Translations under genes and position numbers: made by a program | The notes under the pieces: model-generated | The model's database searches: none | What the model was told of the DNA's origin: nothing | What the model saw: only the letters and a program-made list of their open reading frames with translations | Part shown: positions 51,053 to 61,167 of the stretch, one piece after another | Layout of the letters: every line of letters begins with the position of its first letter | Position numbering within the stretch: position 1 is the stretch's first letter | DNA from: Desulfurispirillum indicum S5 | Lineage (GTDB): Bacteria; Chrysiogenota; Chrysiogenetes; Chrysiogenales; Chrysiogenaceae | DNA length: 64,000 nucleotides | Assembly: GCF_000177635.2 (NCBI RefSeq) | Contig: NC_014836.1 | Location: forward strand, 1 to 64,000 | Direction: 5' to 3'

Positions 51053-52293
51053 GATAGTTCCTCAAGTCTTGTCAGGTCTTCATAGGTTTCCCGCTGCCGG
51101 ATGACCCGGTAGCGGTCGCCGCTTACCAGAACCTCTGCGGCCCGGGGGCGGGAATTGTAGTTGGAGCTCATGGTGAAACCATAGGCTCCGGCGCTCATGA
51201 GGCTGAGTATATCGCCGGGGTGGCAGGGGGGTAAAGGACGATTTTTAGCGAAGAAGTCGCCGGACTCACACACGGGGCCAACGATATCCACCACTTCCGT
51301 ATTCCCCTCGCGGACCACGGCGGGGCGGATGTCATGGAAACTGCCGTAGAGGGAGGGACGGGCCAGGTCGTTCATGGCGCCGTCGACGATCAGGAATTTC
51401 CGGGAGCCATTGTCCTTGGTGAAGAGGACACGGGTGAGGAAGGCTCCGGTGTTGCCGGCGATAGCTCGTCCTGGCTCCAGGATGAGTCTGCAGGGAACTT
51501 CCTTCAGGTGCGGCGCGATGGCAGCGGCCAGCTCCGTAGGCAGTGGGGGTTTTTCCTGGTCGTAGGTGATGCCCAGGCCGCCACCCATGTCGATATATTC
51601 GATGGGAATATTTTCTGACAGCAGCTCGCGAACCAGGTTTTTAATGATGACGAAGGCATCCACAAAGGGCTCTATGGCGGTCAGCTGGCTGCCGATGTGG
51701 CAGTGGATGCCCCGCACGCGGATGCAGGAGAGACTGTGGGCGTAGCGGTAGCTTTCCAGAGCGCTTTCCATGGGAATGCCGAATTTGTTTTCCTTGAGGC
51801 CGGTGGAGATATAGGGGTGGGTGCGGGCGTCCACATCGGGGTTGACGCGCAGTGCGACGGAAGCGGTCTTGTTCAGGCGCTTGGCGGTTGCCTGCAGCAG
51901 GTCAAGCTCTTCCATGCTCTCCACATTGAACATGAAGATGTCCTCACTGAGGGCGTACTCCATCTCATCGGCTTTTTTGCCGACACCGGCAAAGAGAATC
52001 TTCTCGCGGGGGATCCCCGCCTTCAGAGCACGATAGAGTTCGCCACCACTGACAATGTCAGCTCCGATGCCCTGTTCCGCCAGAACGCGCAGGATATGAA
52101 TATTGCTATTGGACTTGACGGCAAAGCAGATCATGGCATTCAGGTTGGCAAAGGCCTGGGTGAAGACCTGGGCGTGACGCTCCAGAGTTCGCTGGGAGTA
52201 GACGTAAACCGGGGTGCCCACTTCCTGTGCTATGCGTGACAGGGGCACCTCTTCGCAGTGCAGTTCGCCATTGTGGTACGTAAAAAAGTCCAT
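51049..52293 (-). CDS. lysA: Diaminopimelate decarboxylase
   Basis: The 414-residue PLP enzyme makes lysine from meso-diaminopimelate. The PLP Lys is in CFAVKSNSN, with HCHIGSQL, MGGGLGITY, EPGRAIAGN and the active-site Cys in CESGDFFAK. It is the first gene of the leftward lysine operon and is divergent from the MTA phosphorylase gene, 98 bp away. Confidence 0.98.
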   Translation of the reverse strand: MDFFTYHNGELHCEEVPLSRIAQEVGTPVYVYSQRTLERHAQVFTQAFANLNAMICFAVKSNSNIHILRVLAEQGIGADIVSGGELYRALKAGIPREKILFAGVGKKADEMEYALSEDIFMFNVESMEELDLLQATAKRLNKTASVALRVNPDVDARTHPYISTGLKENKFGIPMESALESYRYAHSLSCIRVRGIHCHIGSQLTAIEPFVDAFVIIKNLVRELLSENIPIEYIDMGGGLGITYDQEKPPLPTELAAAIAPHLKEVPCRLILEPGRAIAGNTGAFLTRVLFTKDNGSRKFLIVDGAMNDLARPSLYGSFHDIRPAVVREGNTEVVDIVGPVCESGDFFAKNRPLPPCHPGDILSLMSAGAYGFTMSSNYNSRPRAAEVLVSGDRYRVIRQRETYEDLTRLEELS

Positions 52294-52391
52294 AGTTAAA
52301 ACACCGTTCTAGGGGGTAGTTTGACATTTAATCCTTGGGATTATATAAGAAATCCGTTGGAAATGTCCAAAAAAAGTGGAGTCGCAGCAGT

Positions 52392-53249
52392 ATGACAAAA
52401 ATTGGTATTATCGGCGGCAGCGGGCTGTACCGAATGGATGCCCTGAAGAATGTCCAGGAAGTGGAGCTGGATACCCCCTATGGCCCCCCCAGCGATATCA
52501 TTGTTCAGGGAACCCTGGGTGACGCAACCTTGTTTTTCCTGCCCCGTCACGGGCGTCAACATCTCATCCCCCCCGGAGAAATCAATTTTCGGGCCAATAT
52601 TTTTGCCATGAAACTTCTGGGTGTGGAGAAAATCATCAGTGTCAGCGCCGTCGGCAGTCTGCGCGAGCACATTGAGCCCGGCGATATGGTGCTGGTTGAC
52701 CAGTTTATCGATTTCACCCGGGCAGATCGCCCCGCAACTTTTTTTGAAAAGGGAATTACCGGCCATGTCAGCATGGCGCAGCCAACCTGTCCCTGTCTGC
52801 GCGATGCCCTGAAGCAGGCCATTGGCTCTCTGGATGTGACCCTGCACAGCCATGGCACCTATATCTGCATGGAGGGGCCGCAGTTTTCCAGCCGCGCCGA
52901 AAGCCACATGTACCGAGCCTGGGGCGCCGACGTGGTGGGCATGACCAATATGCCCGAAGCCAAACTGGCCCGTGAGGCGGAGATCTGTTACGCCACCCTG
53001 GCCCTCTCCACCGACTACGACTGCTGGAAGGAAGACGAAGAACACGTCAGCGTGGAAATGGTTCTGGAGATCATGCACCGCAATGTGGAAAACGCCAAAC
53101 AGGTACTGCAGGTGCTGGCAGCCAGAACCATAGATGCTGGCTGTCAATGCGGAAGCGCAGCGGCCAATGCCGTCATCACCCCCGCCGATGCCATTTCCCG
53201 CGAGTTGCGCGAAAAACTCTTTCCCCTGTACGGCAAGTACTGGCAATAA
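52392..53249 (+). CDS. mtnP: S-methyl-5'-thioadenosine phosphorylase
   Basis: The 285-residue purine-nucleoside phosphorylase family protein has the phosphate-binding start IGIIGGSGLY, PRHGRQHLIPPGEIN, VSAVGSLREHIEPGDMV and the substrate region EGPQFSSRAES with GMTNMPEAKLAREAE. It cleaves MTA, a by-product of polyamine synthesis and related reactions. The start at 52392 is chosen; the frame extends to 52335 but lacks a ribosome site there. Confidence 0.94.
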   Translation: MTKIGIIGGSGLYRMDALKNVQEVELDTPYGPPSDIIVQGTLGDATLFFLPRHGRQHLIPPGEINFRANIFAMKLLGVEKIISVSAVGSLREHIEPGDMVLVDQFIDFTRADRPATFFEKGITGHVSMAQPTCPCLRDALKQAIGSLDVTLHSHGTYICMEGPQFSSRAESHMYRAWGADVVGMTNMPEAKLAREAEICYATLALSTDYDCWKEDEEHVSVEMVLEIMHRNVENAKQVLQVLAARTIDAGCQCGSAAANAVITPADAISRELREKLFPLYGKYWQ

Positions 53250-53331
53250 GGGGTTGGGAAGTTTCCTGCACTCTTTGGTTTTCAAAACGCTCTGTAACCA
53301 TTCACGGCTACCCTGCGTATTTTCAGCAGGA

Positions 53332-53423
53332 GCGCCAGTATTCCGAGAGCGAGCCCGGATGGTGAGCGGCAGAGACGTAGGTCCTCGGACGAAAGTGAGC
53401 GTCTCTGGGAGGAATGCTGGCGC
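53332..53423. ncRNA. Candidate structured RNA between mtnP and glnA
   Basis: A 13-bp outer stem (GCGCCAGTATTCC with GGAATGCTGGCGC, one G-T pair) encloses an inner stem AGAGACG/CGTCTCT (53371-53377 with 53400-53406) and a short GTC/GAC hairpin inside it, plus a GC-rich arm at 53347-53370. The layout looks like a three-way junction rather than a plain terminator. I could not match it to a known riboswitch or small RNA. A hairpin CCTGC/GCAGG lies just before it. It may be an sRNA or a repetitive DNA element. Confidence 0.4.
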
Positions 53424-53458
53424 GAGTACCAACACACCGTAAAGAGTTACAACGCTGA

Positions 53459-53487
53459 AAAAGCCCCCGCCATTCGGCGGGGGCTTT
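53459..53487. terminator. Bidirectional terminator between mtnP and glnA
   Basis: AAAAGCCCCCGCC and GGCGGGGGCTTTT pair around ATTC, with A and T tracts on both sides. It serves glnA on the minus strand and transcription from mtnP or the candidate RNA on the plus strand. Confidence 0.93.
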
Positions 53488-53518
53488 TGTGCAGATGAAA
53501 ATTCCGGGAGTGTGCTCC

Positions 53519-54934
53519 TCAGTAAGAGTAGTACATGCTGAATTCCATGGGGTGCGGGCGCAGGGACAATGGCTTGATCTCATTGTTGCGCTTGTAGTCA
53601 CACCAGATTTCGATGATGTCAGGTGTGAACACGTCGCCCTTGAGCAGGAACTCGTGATCTTCTTCCAGGGCTGCCAAGGACTCTTCCAGAGAGCCGGGCA
53701 TGGAAGGAATGGTGGACAGTTCCACGGGATCCAGGTCGTAAATATTTTTGTCCAGAGGCTGGCCGGGATCAATTTTGTTTTCAATACCGTCAAGGCCGGC
53801 CATGAGCATAACGCTGAAGGCCAGGTAGGGGTTGGCAGTGGGGTCGGGGAAGCGGATTTCCACGCGGCGCGCCTTGGGCGAGTTCACGATGGGTATGCGA
53901 ATGGCGGCGGAGCGGTTACGGGAGCTGTAGGCCAGCTTGTTAGGGGCTTCGAAGCCAGGCACCAGACGCTTGTAGGAGTTGGTGGTGGGGTTGGTGAAGG
54001 CGGCGATGGCCTTGGCGTGTTTGATGATGCCGCCCAGGTACCACAGGGCCTCCTGGCTCAGGCCAGCGTAGCCGGAACCACTGAAGAGGGGCTTGCCATC
54101 TTTCCACAGGGACTGGTGGCAGTGCATGCCGCTGCCGTTGTCGCCGTAGAGAGGTTTGGGCATGAAGGTGACAGTCTTGTTGTTCTTCACAGCCACGTTG
54201 CGCACTACATACTTGTAGAGCTGCATGATGTCAGCCTGCTTGAGCATGTCGGTAAAGCGCACGTCGATTTCCACCTGACCGGCAGTGGCCACTTCGTGGT
54301 GGTGGGCTTCAACGACAATACCCAGTTTCTCCATAACTTCAACCATCTCGGAGCGCAGCTCGTGGAGAGAGTCCATGGGGGGGACGGGGAAGTAACCGCC
54401 CTTGAACTGCGGCTTGTACTGCAGGTTGGGCATTTCGTCGGCGCCAGTGTTCCAGGTACCTTCCTTGGAGTCCAGGAAATAGAATGCACCCTGGGGGGAG
54501 CTGTCAAAACGCACGTCATCAAAGATGAAGAATTCCGCTTCGGGACCGAAGTAGGCGGTGTCGGCGATGCCAGTCTGCTTCAGGTAATTGACGGCTTTGC
54601 CGGCGATATTGCGGGGATCGCGATTGTATTTTTCGGTGGTGATGGGGTCCACGATATCGCAGCAGAAGACCAGGGTCTTGCGGCGGAAGAAGGGATCGAC
54701 AAAGGCGGAAGTGACATCGGGGACGAAACTCATGTCGGAGTTGTGGATTTCACACCAGCCGCGGATAGAGGAGCCGTCAAAACCCAGGCCATTTTCCAGG
54801 GTCTCTTCGCCCACTTCGCCAGCGGAAATGGTGATATGCTGCCACACGCCAAACAGGTCGGTGAAACGGAAGTCAACGGCTTCAACACCATTGTCGCGGA
54901 TATACTTGGCGGCTTCATCAATACTTCTGAACAT
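53519..54934 (-). CDS. glnA: Glutamine synthetase type I
   Basis: The 471-residue enzyme makes glutamine from glutamate and ammonia. Motifs are [51 protein letters not shown] and the adenylylation-type Tyr in NIYDLDP, so activity is probably controlled by GlnE/PII. I use the ATG at 54934 because GAGGTG lies at proper distance before it; a start at 54943 would overlap that site. It follows glnB by 65 bp and shares its sigma-54 promoter. Confidence 0.97.
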   Translation of the reverse strand: MFRSIDEAAKYIRDNGVEAVDFRFTDLFGVWQHITISAGEVGEETLENGLGFDGSSIRGWCEIHNSDMSFVPDVTSAFVDPFFRRKTLVFCCDIVDPITTEKYNRDPRNIAGKAVNYLKQTGIADTAYFGPEAEFFIFDDVRFDSSPQGAFYFLDSKEGTWNTGADEMPNLQYKPQFKGGYFPVPPMDSLHELRSEMVEVMEKLGIVVEAHHHEVATAGQVEIDVRFTDMLKQADIMQLYKYVVRNVAVKNNKTVTFMPKPLYGDNGSGMHCHQSLWKDGKPLFSGSGYAGLSQEALWYLGGIIKHAKAIAAFTNPTTNSYKRLVPGFEAPNKLAYSSRNRSAAIRIPIVNSPKARRVEIRFPDPTANPYLAFSVMLMAGLDGIENKIDPGQPLDKNIYDLDPVELSTIPSMPGSLEESLAALEEDHEFLLKGDVFTPDIIEIWCDYKRNNEIKPLSLRPHPMEFSMYYSY

Positions 54935-54999
54935 AGGGTGCACCTCGTTGTGTAATTGCGTTGAATACTCTGAAATAACAGCTTCTGTGGCTGTCAGCG

Positions 55000-55510
<511 letters not shown>

Positions 55511-55735
55511 TTCGTCTTGAGCGATATTTCACTGGTACCGTGGCGCAACCTCCCCTATGCTGTCATGGAGAGTAAGGAGACAGGGATTTTCAGTCTCTTT
55601 CCGGATAGAAGTGGAGTGCCGTGTTGCCGGGGATTACCGGAAGCAGGCGGAAATTCTTTTTGAATAGTGGTGTAGTTTTTTTTATCATGTGAGCTCAGTG
55701 TGTTGCGTGAATATTACTCAGTGAGGAATACGTTT
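55511..55735. other. Spacer between glnB control region and gspG
   Basis: No gene is seen. There is a GTGAGGAAT ribosome site before gspG and a T-rich tract at 55674-55682. The gsp promoter is probably here but no clear -35/-10 pair stands out. Confidence 0.4.
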
Positions 55736-56197
55736 ATGAAGAAATGGGTTACGGTTCGACGTGCAACAGGTGTGCACAGCAGGGCCAAAGGTTTTACGCT
55801 GATTGAAATCATGGTCGTAGTGGTGATTCTGGGTATTCTGGCGGCCCTGGTGGTGCCCAATATCCTGCAGCGTCCCGACGAGGCACGGGTCACAGCGGCC
55901 CGGGCAGATATCCGCGCCATTGCCAACGCGCTGGAAATGTACCGCCTGGATAACCACACCTACCCCAGCACCGATCAGGGACTGGATGCGCTGGTACGGC
56001 GTCCTTCCGGTTTTCCTGAAGCGCGTAACTGGAACTCCGAAGGCTACCTCAAGAATATTCCCCGCGACCCCTGGGGGAATGACTACCAGTACATCAGCCC
56101 CGGCACCCGTGCCACCTATGACCTGTATTCCTTTGGTGCCGATGGCCGTGAAGGTGGTGAGGGAGTGAATGCGGTTATCGGCAACTGGGATCTCTGA
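55736..56197 (+). CDS. gspG: Major pseudopilin GspG
   Basis: The 153-residue prepilin has the peptidase site AKG before FTLIEIMVVVVILGILAALV, then the GspG core (EMYRLDNHTYPSTDQGLDALV, IPRDPWGNDYQY). It assembles the periplasmic pseudopilus of type II secretion. The start at 55736 follows GAGGAAT at good spacing. It leads a gspGHIJKLM run. Confidence 0.97.
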   Translation: MKKWVTVRRATGVHSRAKGFTLIEIMVVVVILGILAALVVPNILQRPDEARVTAARADIRAIANALEMYRLDNHTYPSTDQGLDALVRRPSGFPEARNWNSEGYLKNIPRDPWGNDYQYISPGTRATYDLYSFGADGREGGEGVNAVIGNWDL

Positions 56198-56720
56198 TTC
56201 AGGCTTGTCGGTGAAGGGCTTTACCCTGATTGAAATTCTGGTCGTCCTGGTCATCATCGGTATTCTGGCGTCAGTCACGGTGATGACCATGGGCCAGAGC
56301 AGCGGTCAGCGGGAGCTGGAGCGTGAAGCCCGTCGCCTGCACGCCGTCTTGAAGATGGCTGCCGACGAGGCTGTCTATAATGGCCGGGAGTTGGGGTTTG
56401 CCACGGACTTTGGTGGATACGGTTTCTTTCTCTACGACCCTGCAGAAGCGCGATGGGTGGCTCTTGAAGAAGGCCCTCTCCGTCAACATGAGCTGCGATC
56501 TGAAATCCGCCTGCATCTGGAGCAGGAGCATCGTCCGGTTTTGCCGGGAGCCGTGAAGCTGAGCGACTCTGACCCGGTTCCCACCGTGCTGTTGCTTTCT
56601 TCGGGGGAGGTTTCCCCCTTTACCCTTGTGGTGGAGTGGCATGCTTCAAGTACCACTTTGCCCCACTATCGTCTTTCAACCGATGGCATACAGGATATCA
56701 CTTTTGCCCAATATCCCTGA
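56169..56720 (+). CDS. gspH: Minor pseudopilin GspH
   Basis: The 183-residue prepilin has VKG before FTLIEILVVLVIIGILASV and the GspH region (EARRLHAVLKMAADEAVYNGRELGF). It overlaps gspG by 29 bp. GspH is part of the pseudopilus tip complex. Confidence 0.92.
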   Translation: MRLSATGISDSGLSVKGFTLIEILVVLVIIGILASVTVMTMGQSSGQRELEREARRLHAVLKMAADEAVYNGRELGFATDFGGYGFFLYDPAEARWVALEEGPLRQHELRSEIRLHLEQEHRPVLPGAVKLSDSDPVPTVLLLSSGEVSPFTLVVEWHASSTTLPHYRLSTDGIQDITFAQYP

Positions 56721-57123
56721 AACGCTCTTCCCCAAAAATTCCCGCACTGGCAGCCGCGGGTTCACCCTGCTGGAAGTCATGATCGCCCTGGCGGTTTTTG
56801 CGGTGGCCTCGGCGGCGCTGCTCAGTGCCCTGGGTGGCAACAGCCGTCAGGCCGCCTACCTGGAACAGCGCACCATGGCTTCATGGATTGCCCGCGATGC
56901 CATCATGGAGGTGCTGATTGCCCCCCAGTGGCCGGATATCGGGCGAACTTCCGACGAAGTGACCCTGGGTGACCGCCGCTGGGAGCTGACCCGCGTGGTG
57001 GAGGCGACGGCGTCCGAACATCTTCGGCGCGTTGAGGTTTTTGTGGCTCCCGTGGCCGGGAGCTTCGCCCTGCGCCAGCAGGATCACCTGGCTCACCTGG
57101 TGGGCTTCCGGGGAGAGCACTGA
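56683..57123 (+). CDS. gspI: Minor pseudopilin GspI
   Basis: The prepilin site SRG before FTLLEVMIALAVFAVASAALL and WIARDAIMEVLIA are typical of GspI. The start is uncertain: the ATG at 56683 (146 residues) is taken, while the frame is open back to 56626. It overlaps the end of gspH and its stop shares a base with the gspJ start. Confidence 0.9.
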   Translation: MAYRISLLPNIPETLFPKNSRTGSRGFTLLEVMIALAVFAVASAALLSALGGNSRQAAYLEQRTMASWIARDAIMEVLIAPQWPDIGRTSDEVTLGDRRWELTRVVEATASEHLRRVEVFVAPVAGSFALRQQDHLAHLVGFRGEH

Positions 57124-57800
57124 TGGTACGGCGGCAGGCAGGGTTTACCTTGTTGGAAGTGTTGATTGCCGTGGCGATCTTTGCCCTGATCGGAGCCGGC
57201 TCCTACCAGGTGATGAACACCGTTTTCCGCACCCAGGAGATCACTCAGGTTCACAGCGATGAGCTGCGCAGTCTGCAGCGCGCCATGCGTTTTCTGGCCC
57301 TGGATATCGAGCAGATACACGCCCGGGGTATTCGCGATGAGTATGGCGATCACCAGCCTTTTCTGCAGCTGGGCGGCGGGCTCTATACGCTGGAGTTCAC
57401 CCGGCGTGGCTGGACCAATCCCCTGCAGCATCCACGCAGTACCCAGCAGCGCGTGGCCTATGACTTTGATGGCAGCTCGCTGCTGCGTCTTTACTGGGAT
57501 GTGCTCGACCGGTCCCGGGAGAGTGAGCCCCGTGTCCAGACGCTGCTGGAGGGTGTGGAACACCTGCAGGTGCGGGTGGTGGATGCCACGGGCATGTGGC
57601 ATGATGTCTGGCCTCCCCTGGAGGCGCCCCAGATTCCCCAGCAGCTGATCCTGACCGGCCTGGAACTGGTTCTTGAGACCGGTACCTTCGGTGAAGTCCG
57701 GCGTGTCTTTGCCCTGGCAGCCCTGCCTCCATCGCTCTTTGATTCCGGTACGGGTGATGCCCCCCCTCCCTCCGGTGGTGAAGAAGGAGGGGAGTCGTGA
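57123..57800 (+). CDS. gspJ: Minor pseudopilin GspJ
   Basis: The 225-residue prepilin begins almost at its cleavage site (QAG before FTLLEVLIAVAIFALIGAG) and has the GspJ block LQRAMRFLALDIEQI and LEFTRRGWTNPL. The C-terminus is Pro/Gly-rich. It is coupled to gspI (TGATG) and overlaps gspK by 4 bp. Confidence 0.93.
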   Translation: MVRRQAGFTLLEVLIAVAIFALIGAGSYQVMNTVFRTQEITQVHSDELRSLQRAMRFLALDIEQIHARGIRDEYGDHQPFLQLGGGLYTLEFTRRGWTNPLQHPRSTQQRVAYDFDGSSLLRLYWDVLDRSRESEPRVQTLLEGVEHLQVRVVDATGMWHDVWPPLEAPQIPQQLILTGLELVLETGTFGEVRRVFALAALPPSLFDSGTGDAPPPSGGEEGGES

Positions 57801-58765
57801 AAAGATACGGGCAGCGCGGTGTGGCGCTTATCACGGTCATGCTGGTCTTTTTCATTGCCAGTACCGTGGCTGTAGCCATGCTGCAGCGCCAGCAGATGGA
57901 TATCCGCACGACATCGGGCCTGCTGGATTATCAGCAGGCCCACCTGTACGCCCTGGGCGGCGAGGAGTACGCCCGACAGATCCTCTATCAGGACATGCTG
58001 GCGGATGCCGAGAGCGCCCGCTTTGTGGATCATCCCGGCGAAAGCTGGGCCGAGCCCCTGGCACCCTTTGAAGTGGAGCACGGCGCCCTGCAGGTCAGTA
58101 TCCTGGATCTGCAGGGGCGTTTGAATATCAATAGCGTGGTCACGGCGGGACAGGTGAATGCTGTAGCCCTGCAGCGCCTGCGCAACCTGCTGGATGCCCT
58201 GGGGTTGCGTCCAACGCTGGCCGATGCCATAGTCGATTGGCTCGACAGCGATCAGGAACCCTTCTCTCTGGATGGGGCGGAGGATCTGGAATACCTGGAT
58301 AAACCGATTCCGTATCGCACGGCCGATGCCCCCATGGGATGTCCTTCGGAGCTGCGCCTGATCCATGGACTGGAGCTCGAAGAGTATCAGCAGCTGCGCC
58401 CATTTGTGGTTGCTTTGGCGCCGGGTTATCCCGTAAATATAAATACAGCATCGGCACTCGTGTTGCGTAGCATCTTCCCGGCACTCAGTGAATCGGCGGC
58501 AGCTGAGCTGGTGGAAAACCGACCCGAGGAGGGTTTTGACAGTGTGGAGGAGTTTCTGGCACATCCGCTTCTGGCGGGAATGGAGGTCTCCAGCCAGGGG
58601 CTGACGGTCTCCAGCAGCCACTTTCAGGTGGAGACCACGGCACAGTTTGCCGGCCGCAGTGTTTTTCTGACCAGCTATATCTACCGGGATGTTGAGAGAA
58701 CCTACCTTCTGGGTCGCGAGTACGGGCAGGTCGGTGGAACTCCCGCTCCCGCCGCACCTGAATAA
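57797..58765 (+). CDS. gspK: Minor pseudopilin GspK
   Basis: The 322-residue protein starts at GTG 57797 after GGAGGGG, with the GspK-type N-terminus QRGVALITVMLVFFIASTVA and ISILDLQGRLNIN-like region (VSILDLQGRLNINSVV, VDWLDSDQEP), and helix-hairpin-like repeats (NINTASALVLRSIFP). It caps the pseudopilus tip. It lies 13 bp before gspL. Confidence 0.94.
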   Translation: MKRYGQRGVALITVMLVFFIASTVAVAMLQRQQMDIRTTSGLLDYQQAHLYALGGEEYARQILYQDMLADAESARFVDHPGESWAEPLAPFEVEHGALQVSILDLQGRLNINSVVTAGQVNAVALQRLRNLLDALGLRPTLADAIVDWLDSDQEPFSLDGAEDLEYLDKPIPYRTADAPMGCPSELRLIHGLELEEYQQLRPFVVALAPGYPVNINTASALVLRSIFPALSESAAAELVENRPEEGFDSVEEFLAHPLLAGMEVSSQGLTVSSSHFQVETTAQFAGRSVFLTSYIYRDVERTYLLGREYGQVGGTPAPAAPE

Positions 58766-58778
58766 ATAAAGGATACCC

Positions 58779-60086
58779 ATGGACACGCTTTTTCTGCAGA
58801 TGTTACCGACGTCCCCTCAGAACTCCGGGGAAGCCCGCTGGATGTTCAAGGGCTACGAGGGGCCGGATCAGGTATATACAGGTCGCCTGGAGGATGTCCT
58901 GTCCTCCCTGCCGGCGGAAAAAACTCCCCGGCGCACGGTGGTGATGGTTCCTGGTGAGCAGGTGCTGCTGACCAGTGCCAGCATACCCTCCCGAAACAGC
59001 CGTTATGTTCGTCAGGCTCTCCCCTACGCCATTGAAGAGCAGCTGGCCCAGGACCTCGATGAGGTGCACATCGCCATCGGACCGCGCCGCAGCGATGGTG
59101 CTATTGCCACCATGGTTGTTGACCGTGAGCGCATGGTAAGCTGGATGGAGCGCCTGAGTGCCTGCGCCATTGCCCCCGATGTTCTGGTTCCCGATACCCT
59201 GTGCGTTCCCCCTTCCCCGCAGGGCAAAAATGCTTTGTGGCAGGCCTGGTTTGACTTTACGCCCGACAGGCAACGCTGCCTGCTGCAGACCGACCCTCTG
59301 GATGCCACCGCGGTGCATCCGTCTTCCCTTGGGCTCCTGCTGGAGGGCTATCTGCAGAGCCGCGAGTCCCAGGAAGCGTTGCCGCTGCATGTCTGGCTGC
59401 CGGACGAAAATGTCCCCCTGGAATATGCGGCCCTGGAAACGGAGCTGCGCAGTGAAAGCCGCTTCGAAGTTCACTGGAATCACTATCATGGCGATCCGTT
59501 TGCTCTGCAGTGCCAGTACTATCTTGAGCGCTTTGGCAGTGGTGCCTGTCCCATGAACCTCCTGCAGGGGGATTTTCGTGTCACCCGCAGGACGGCCGCG
59601 AATCGCCTGCCGTGGGCTCTGGCCGCAGGCGCTTTCCTGGTGTGGTTTGTGGTGGAAGTTGCCAGCGGCTTTGTGCAGGCCGCCCATGTCAACCGCCAGA
59701 CCCAGGCCCTGGAAGATCAGGCCAGGCAGCTCTACCGACAGCTCTTTCCCCAGGAACAGCGTATTGTCAATATCCGGGCTCAAATGCAAAGCCACATCAA
59801 CCGCGCCGGCCAGAGTGCCTCCACCGATGAAACCTTCCTGGGCCTGCTGGAAGGCCTTGGAAATCCCCTGCAGCCACTGCTGGCCGGGGGGAATGTGACC
59901 ATGCGCCATATCAGTTACTCACAGCAGCGCGGAGATCTGATGCTGGAGGTGCACTTCGCCAGCTTTGAACATCTGGAGCAGTACCGTGCTGATCTTGAGA
60001 GCAGTGGCTTTGAGGCCGAAATTCAATCAGCGGTGGCCGATGGAAATATTGTCAGAAGCCGCCTGATCCTGAGGAAGCGCCCATGA
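58779..60086 (+). CDS. gspL: Type II secretion protein GspL
   Basis: The 435-residue inner-membrane protein has a cytoplasmic actin-like domain (PRRTVVMVPGEQVLL, RQALPYAIEEQLAQDLDEVH) and one membrane helix at about 283-300 (LPWALAAGAFLVWFVVEVA), then a periplasmic ferredoxin-like domain. It links the GspE ATPase to the pseudopilus. It overlaps gspM by 4 bp. Confidence 0.92.
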   Translation: MDTLFLQMLPTSPQNSGEARWMFKGYEGPDQVYTGRLEDVLSSLPAEKTPRRTVVMVPGEQVLLTSASIPSRNSRYVRQALPYAIEEQLAQDLDEVHIAIGPRRSDGAIATMVVDRERMVSWMERLSACAIAPDVLVPDTLCVPPSPQGKNALWQAWFDFTPDRQRCLLQTDPLDATAVHPSSLGLLLEGYLQSRESQEALPLHVWLPDENVPLEYAALETELRSESRFEVHWNHYHGDPFALQCQYYLERFGSGACPMNLLQGDFRVTRRTAANRLPWALAAGAFLVWFVVEVASGFVQAAHVNRQTQALEDQARQLYRQLFPQEQRIVNIRAQMQSHINRAGQSASTDETFLGLLEGLGNPLQPLLAGGNVTMRHISYSQQRGDLMLEVHFASFEHLEQYRADLESSGFEAEIQSAVADGNIVRSRLILRKRP

Positions 60087-60598
60087 AGTCCCTGATGACA
60101 ACACTGAAAAGTCACCCGGCGTTCAATTCAGCCATAGTTGCCTGGCATCGTCTTTCCCGCAACGACCAGCGAGCGCTTTTGCTTCTGGCGGTTGTCGTGG
60201 TTGTTGCCATCCTCTACCTGGGGCTCTGGCTGCCCAGTCAGCGCGGCCTGGAAGAGGCCAGGCGCCAGCATGCCGTCCAGGTTGAGTTGCTGGAGTGGAT
60301 GCACGCGAATCGCCATGTGGTGGAGGGGCTCGCCCCTCGCTCGAATGGCGGTGAAGCATCCACGGAGTCTCTGTTGAGGCTTGTCAGCGAAGTGGCCCGT
60401 GCCCAGGATATTGCCCTGCGTCGCTTTGAGCCGGACGGTACCACTGGCCTGCGGGTCTGGCTGGAAGGGGTTCCCTTTCACGCCTTTGCGGGTTGGGTGG
60501 AAAAACTGCAGGTGGAGCATCGCATCACTGTCAGCCAGGTTGCCGTTGACAGTGCGGGGCCGGGGATGGTGAATGTGCGGGCGGTGCTGAGCCGCTGA
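60083..60598 (+). CDS. gspM: Type II secretion protein GspM
   Basis: The 171-residue bitopic protein has a short cytoplasmic part (LSRNDQRALL), a membrane helix (LLAVVVVVAILYLGLWLP) and a periplasmic domain. It partners GspL. It is last in the run; gspC, D, E, F and N are not in this window. Confidence 0.9.
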   Translation: MKSLMTTLKSHPAFNSAIVAWHRLSRNDQRALLLLAVVVVVAILYLGLWLPSQRGLEEARRQHAVQVELLEWMHANRHVVEGLAPRSNGGEASTESLLRLVSEVARAQDIALRRFEPDGTTGLRVWLEGVPFHAFAGWVEKLQVEHRITVSQVAVDSAGPGMVNVRAVLSR

Positions 60599-60618
60599 CA
60601 GGCTGCTGAGAAAGACGA

Positions 60619-60656
60619 TTTTTCACACAAAGCTCACAAAGGCACAAAGGAAAGAC
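60619..60656. repeat. CACAAAG-rich intergenic element, copy 2
   Basis: TTTCACACAAAGCTCACAAA and the following GGCACAAAGGAAAG resemble 29463-29499. It lies between gspM and a lipoprotein gene. Confidence 0.4.
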
Positions 60657-60745
60657 AGAAAAGGCGGGAATAAAACAGCGGCCTGTATCTTTTACGAGGC
60701 GTTTGCGGCTCTTTTTGTGCAGTCACCAAGAATGAGGAGGCCGTG

Positions 60746-61123
60746 ATGTACAGAACAGTTTCTTCCACTGCGATGTGTGTACTGCTGATCATGGTGGCGC
60801 TGCTCCTGAGCGCCTGTGTGGCACCTGGCCAGCAGCGTTCTGCGGGCTTCTCAGAGGAACCGCTGCCGGACTGGATATTTTTCACCTCATCTTCCTATGG
60901 CCTGGAGTACGCCTCCGAGTGCGTTCCCATTGAGGCTTCCGAAGACGTGGCCCGCGAGCAGGCGATTGCCCTGGCACATGATGAACTTTCGCGTCGACAG
61001 GGGCGCATTCTGCCTCCCCACCTGCGGGACAATCCCACCTTTGAAATTGTGGAAACCCGGCGGGTTCTCTTTTCGGGAACCCCCTATATCTGTGTTCTGA
61101 TGCGAATTCACGGTGGTCGCTGA
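60746..61123 (+). CDS. Small lipoprotein of unknown function
   Basis: The 125-residue product has a lipoprotein signal (CVLLIMVALLLSAC, lipobox LSAC) and a globular part with ASEDVAREQAIALAHDEL, like the region before the conserved Cys/Tyr in LPP20-type or DUF4156-like outer-membrane lipoproteins, but I do not recognise it. GAGGAGG precedes the ATG. It converges with the hybrid kinase gene. Confidence 0.72.
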   Translation: MYRTVSSTAMCVLLIMVALLLSACVAPGQQRSAGFSEEPLPDWIFFTSSSYGLEYASECVPIEASEDVAREQAIALAHDELSRRQGRILPPHLRDNPTFEIVETRRVLFSGTPYICVLMRIHGGR

Positions 61124-61167
61124 GTGGTGTTGTCGTCATTTGCCTGCGGAGGTATTTCAGCAAGCTC

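Noticed and set aside
53332-53423. T-box leader
   Set aside because: The GGATGGTGAG segment recalls T-box stem I, but there is no T-box sequence and no downstream gene on that strand; glnA is convergent.
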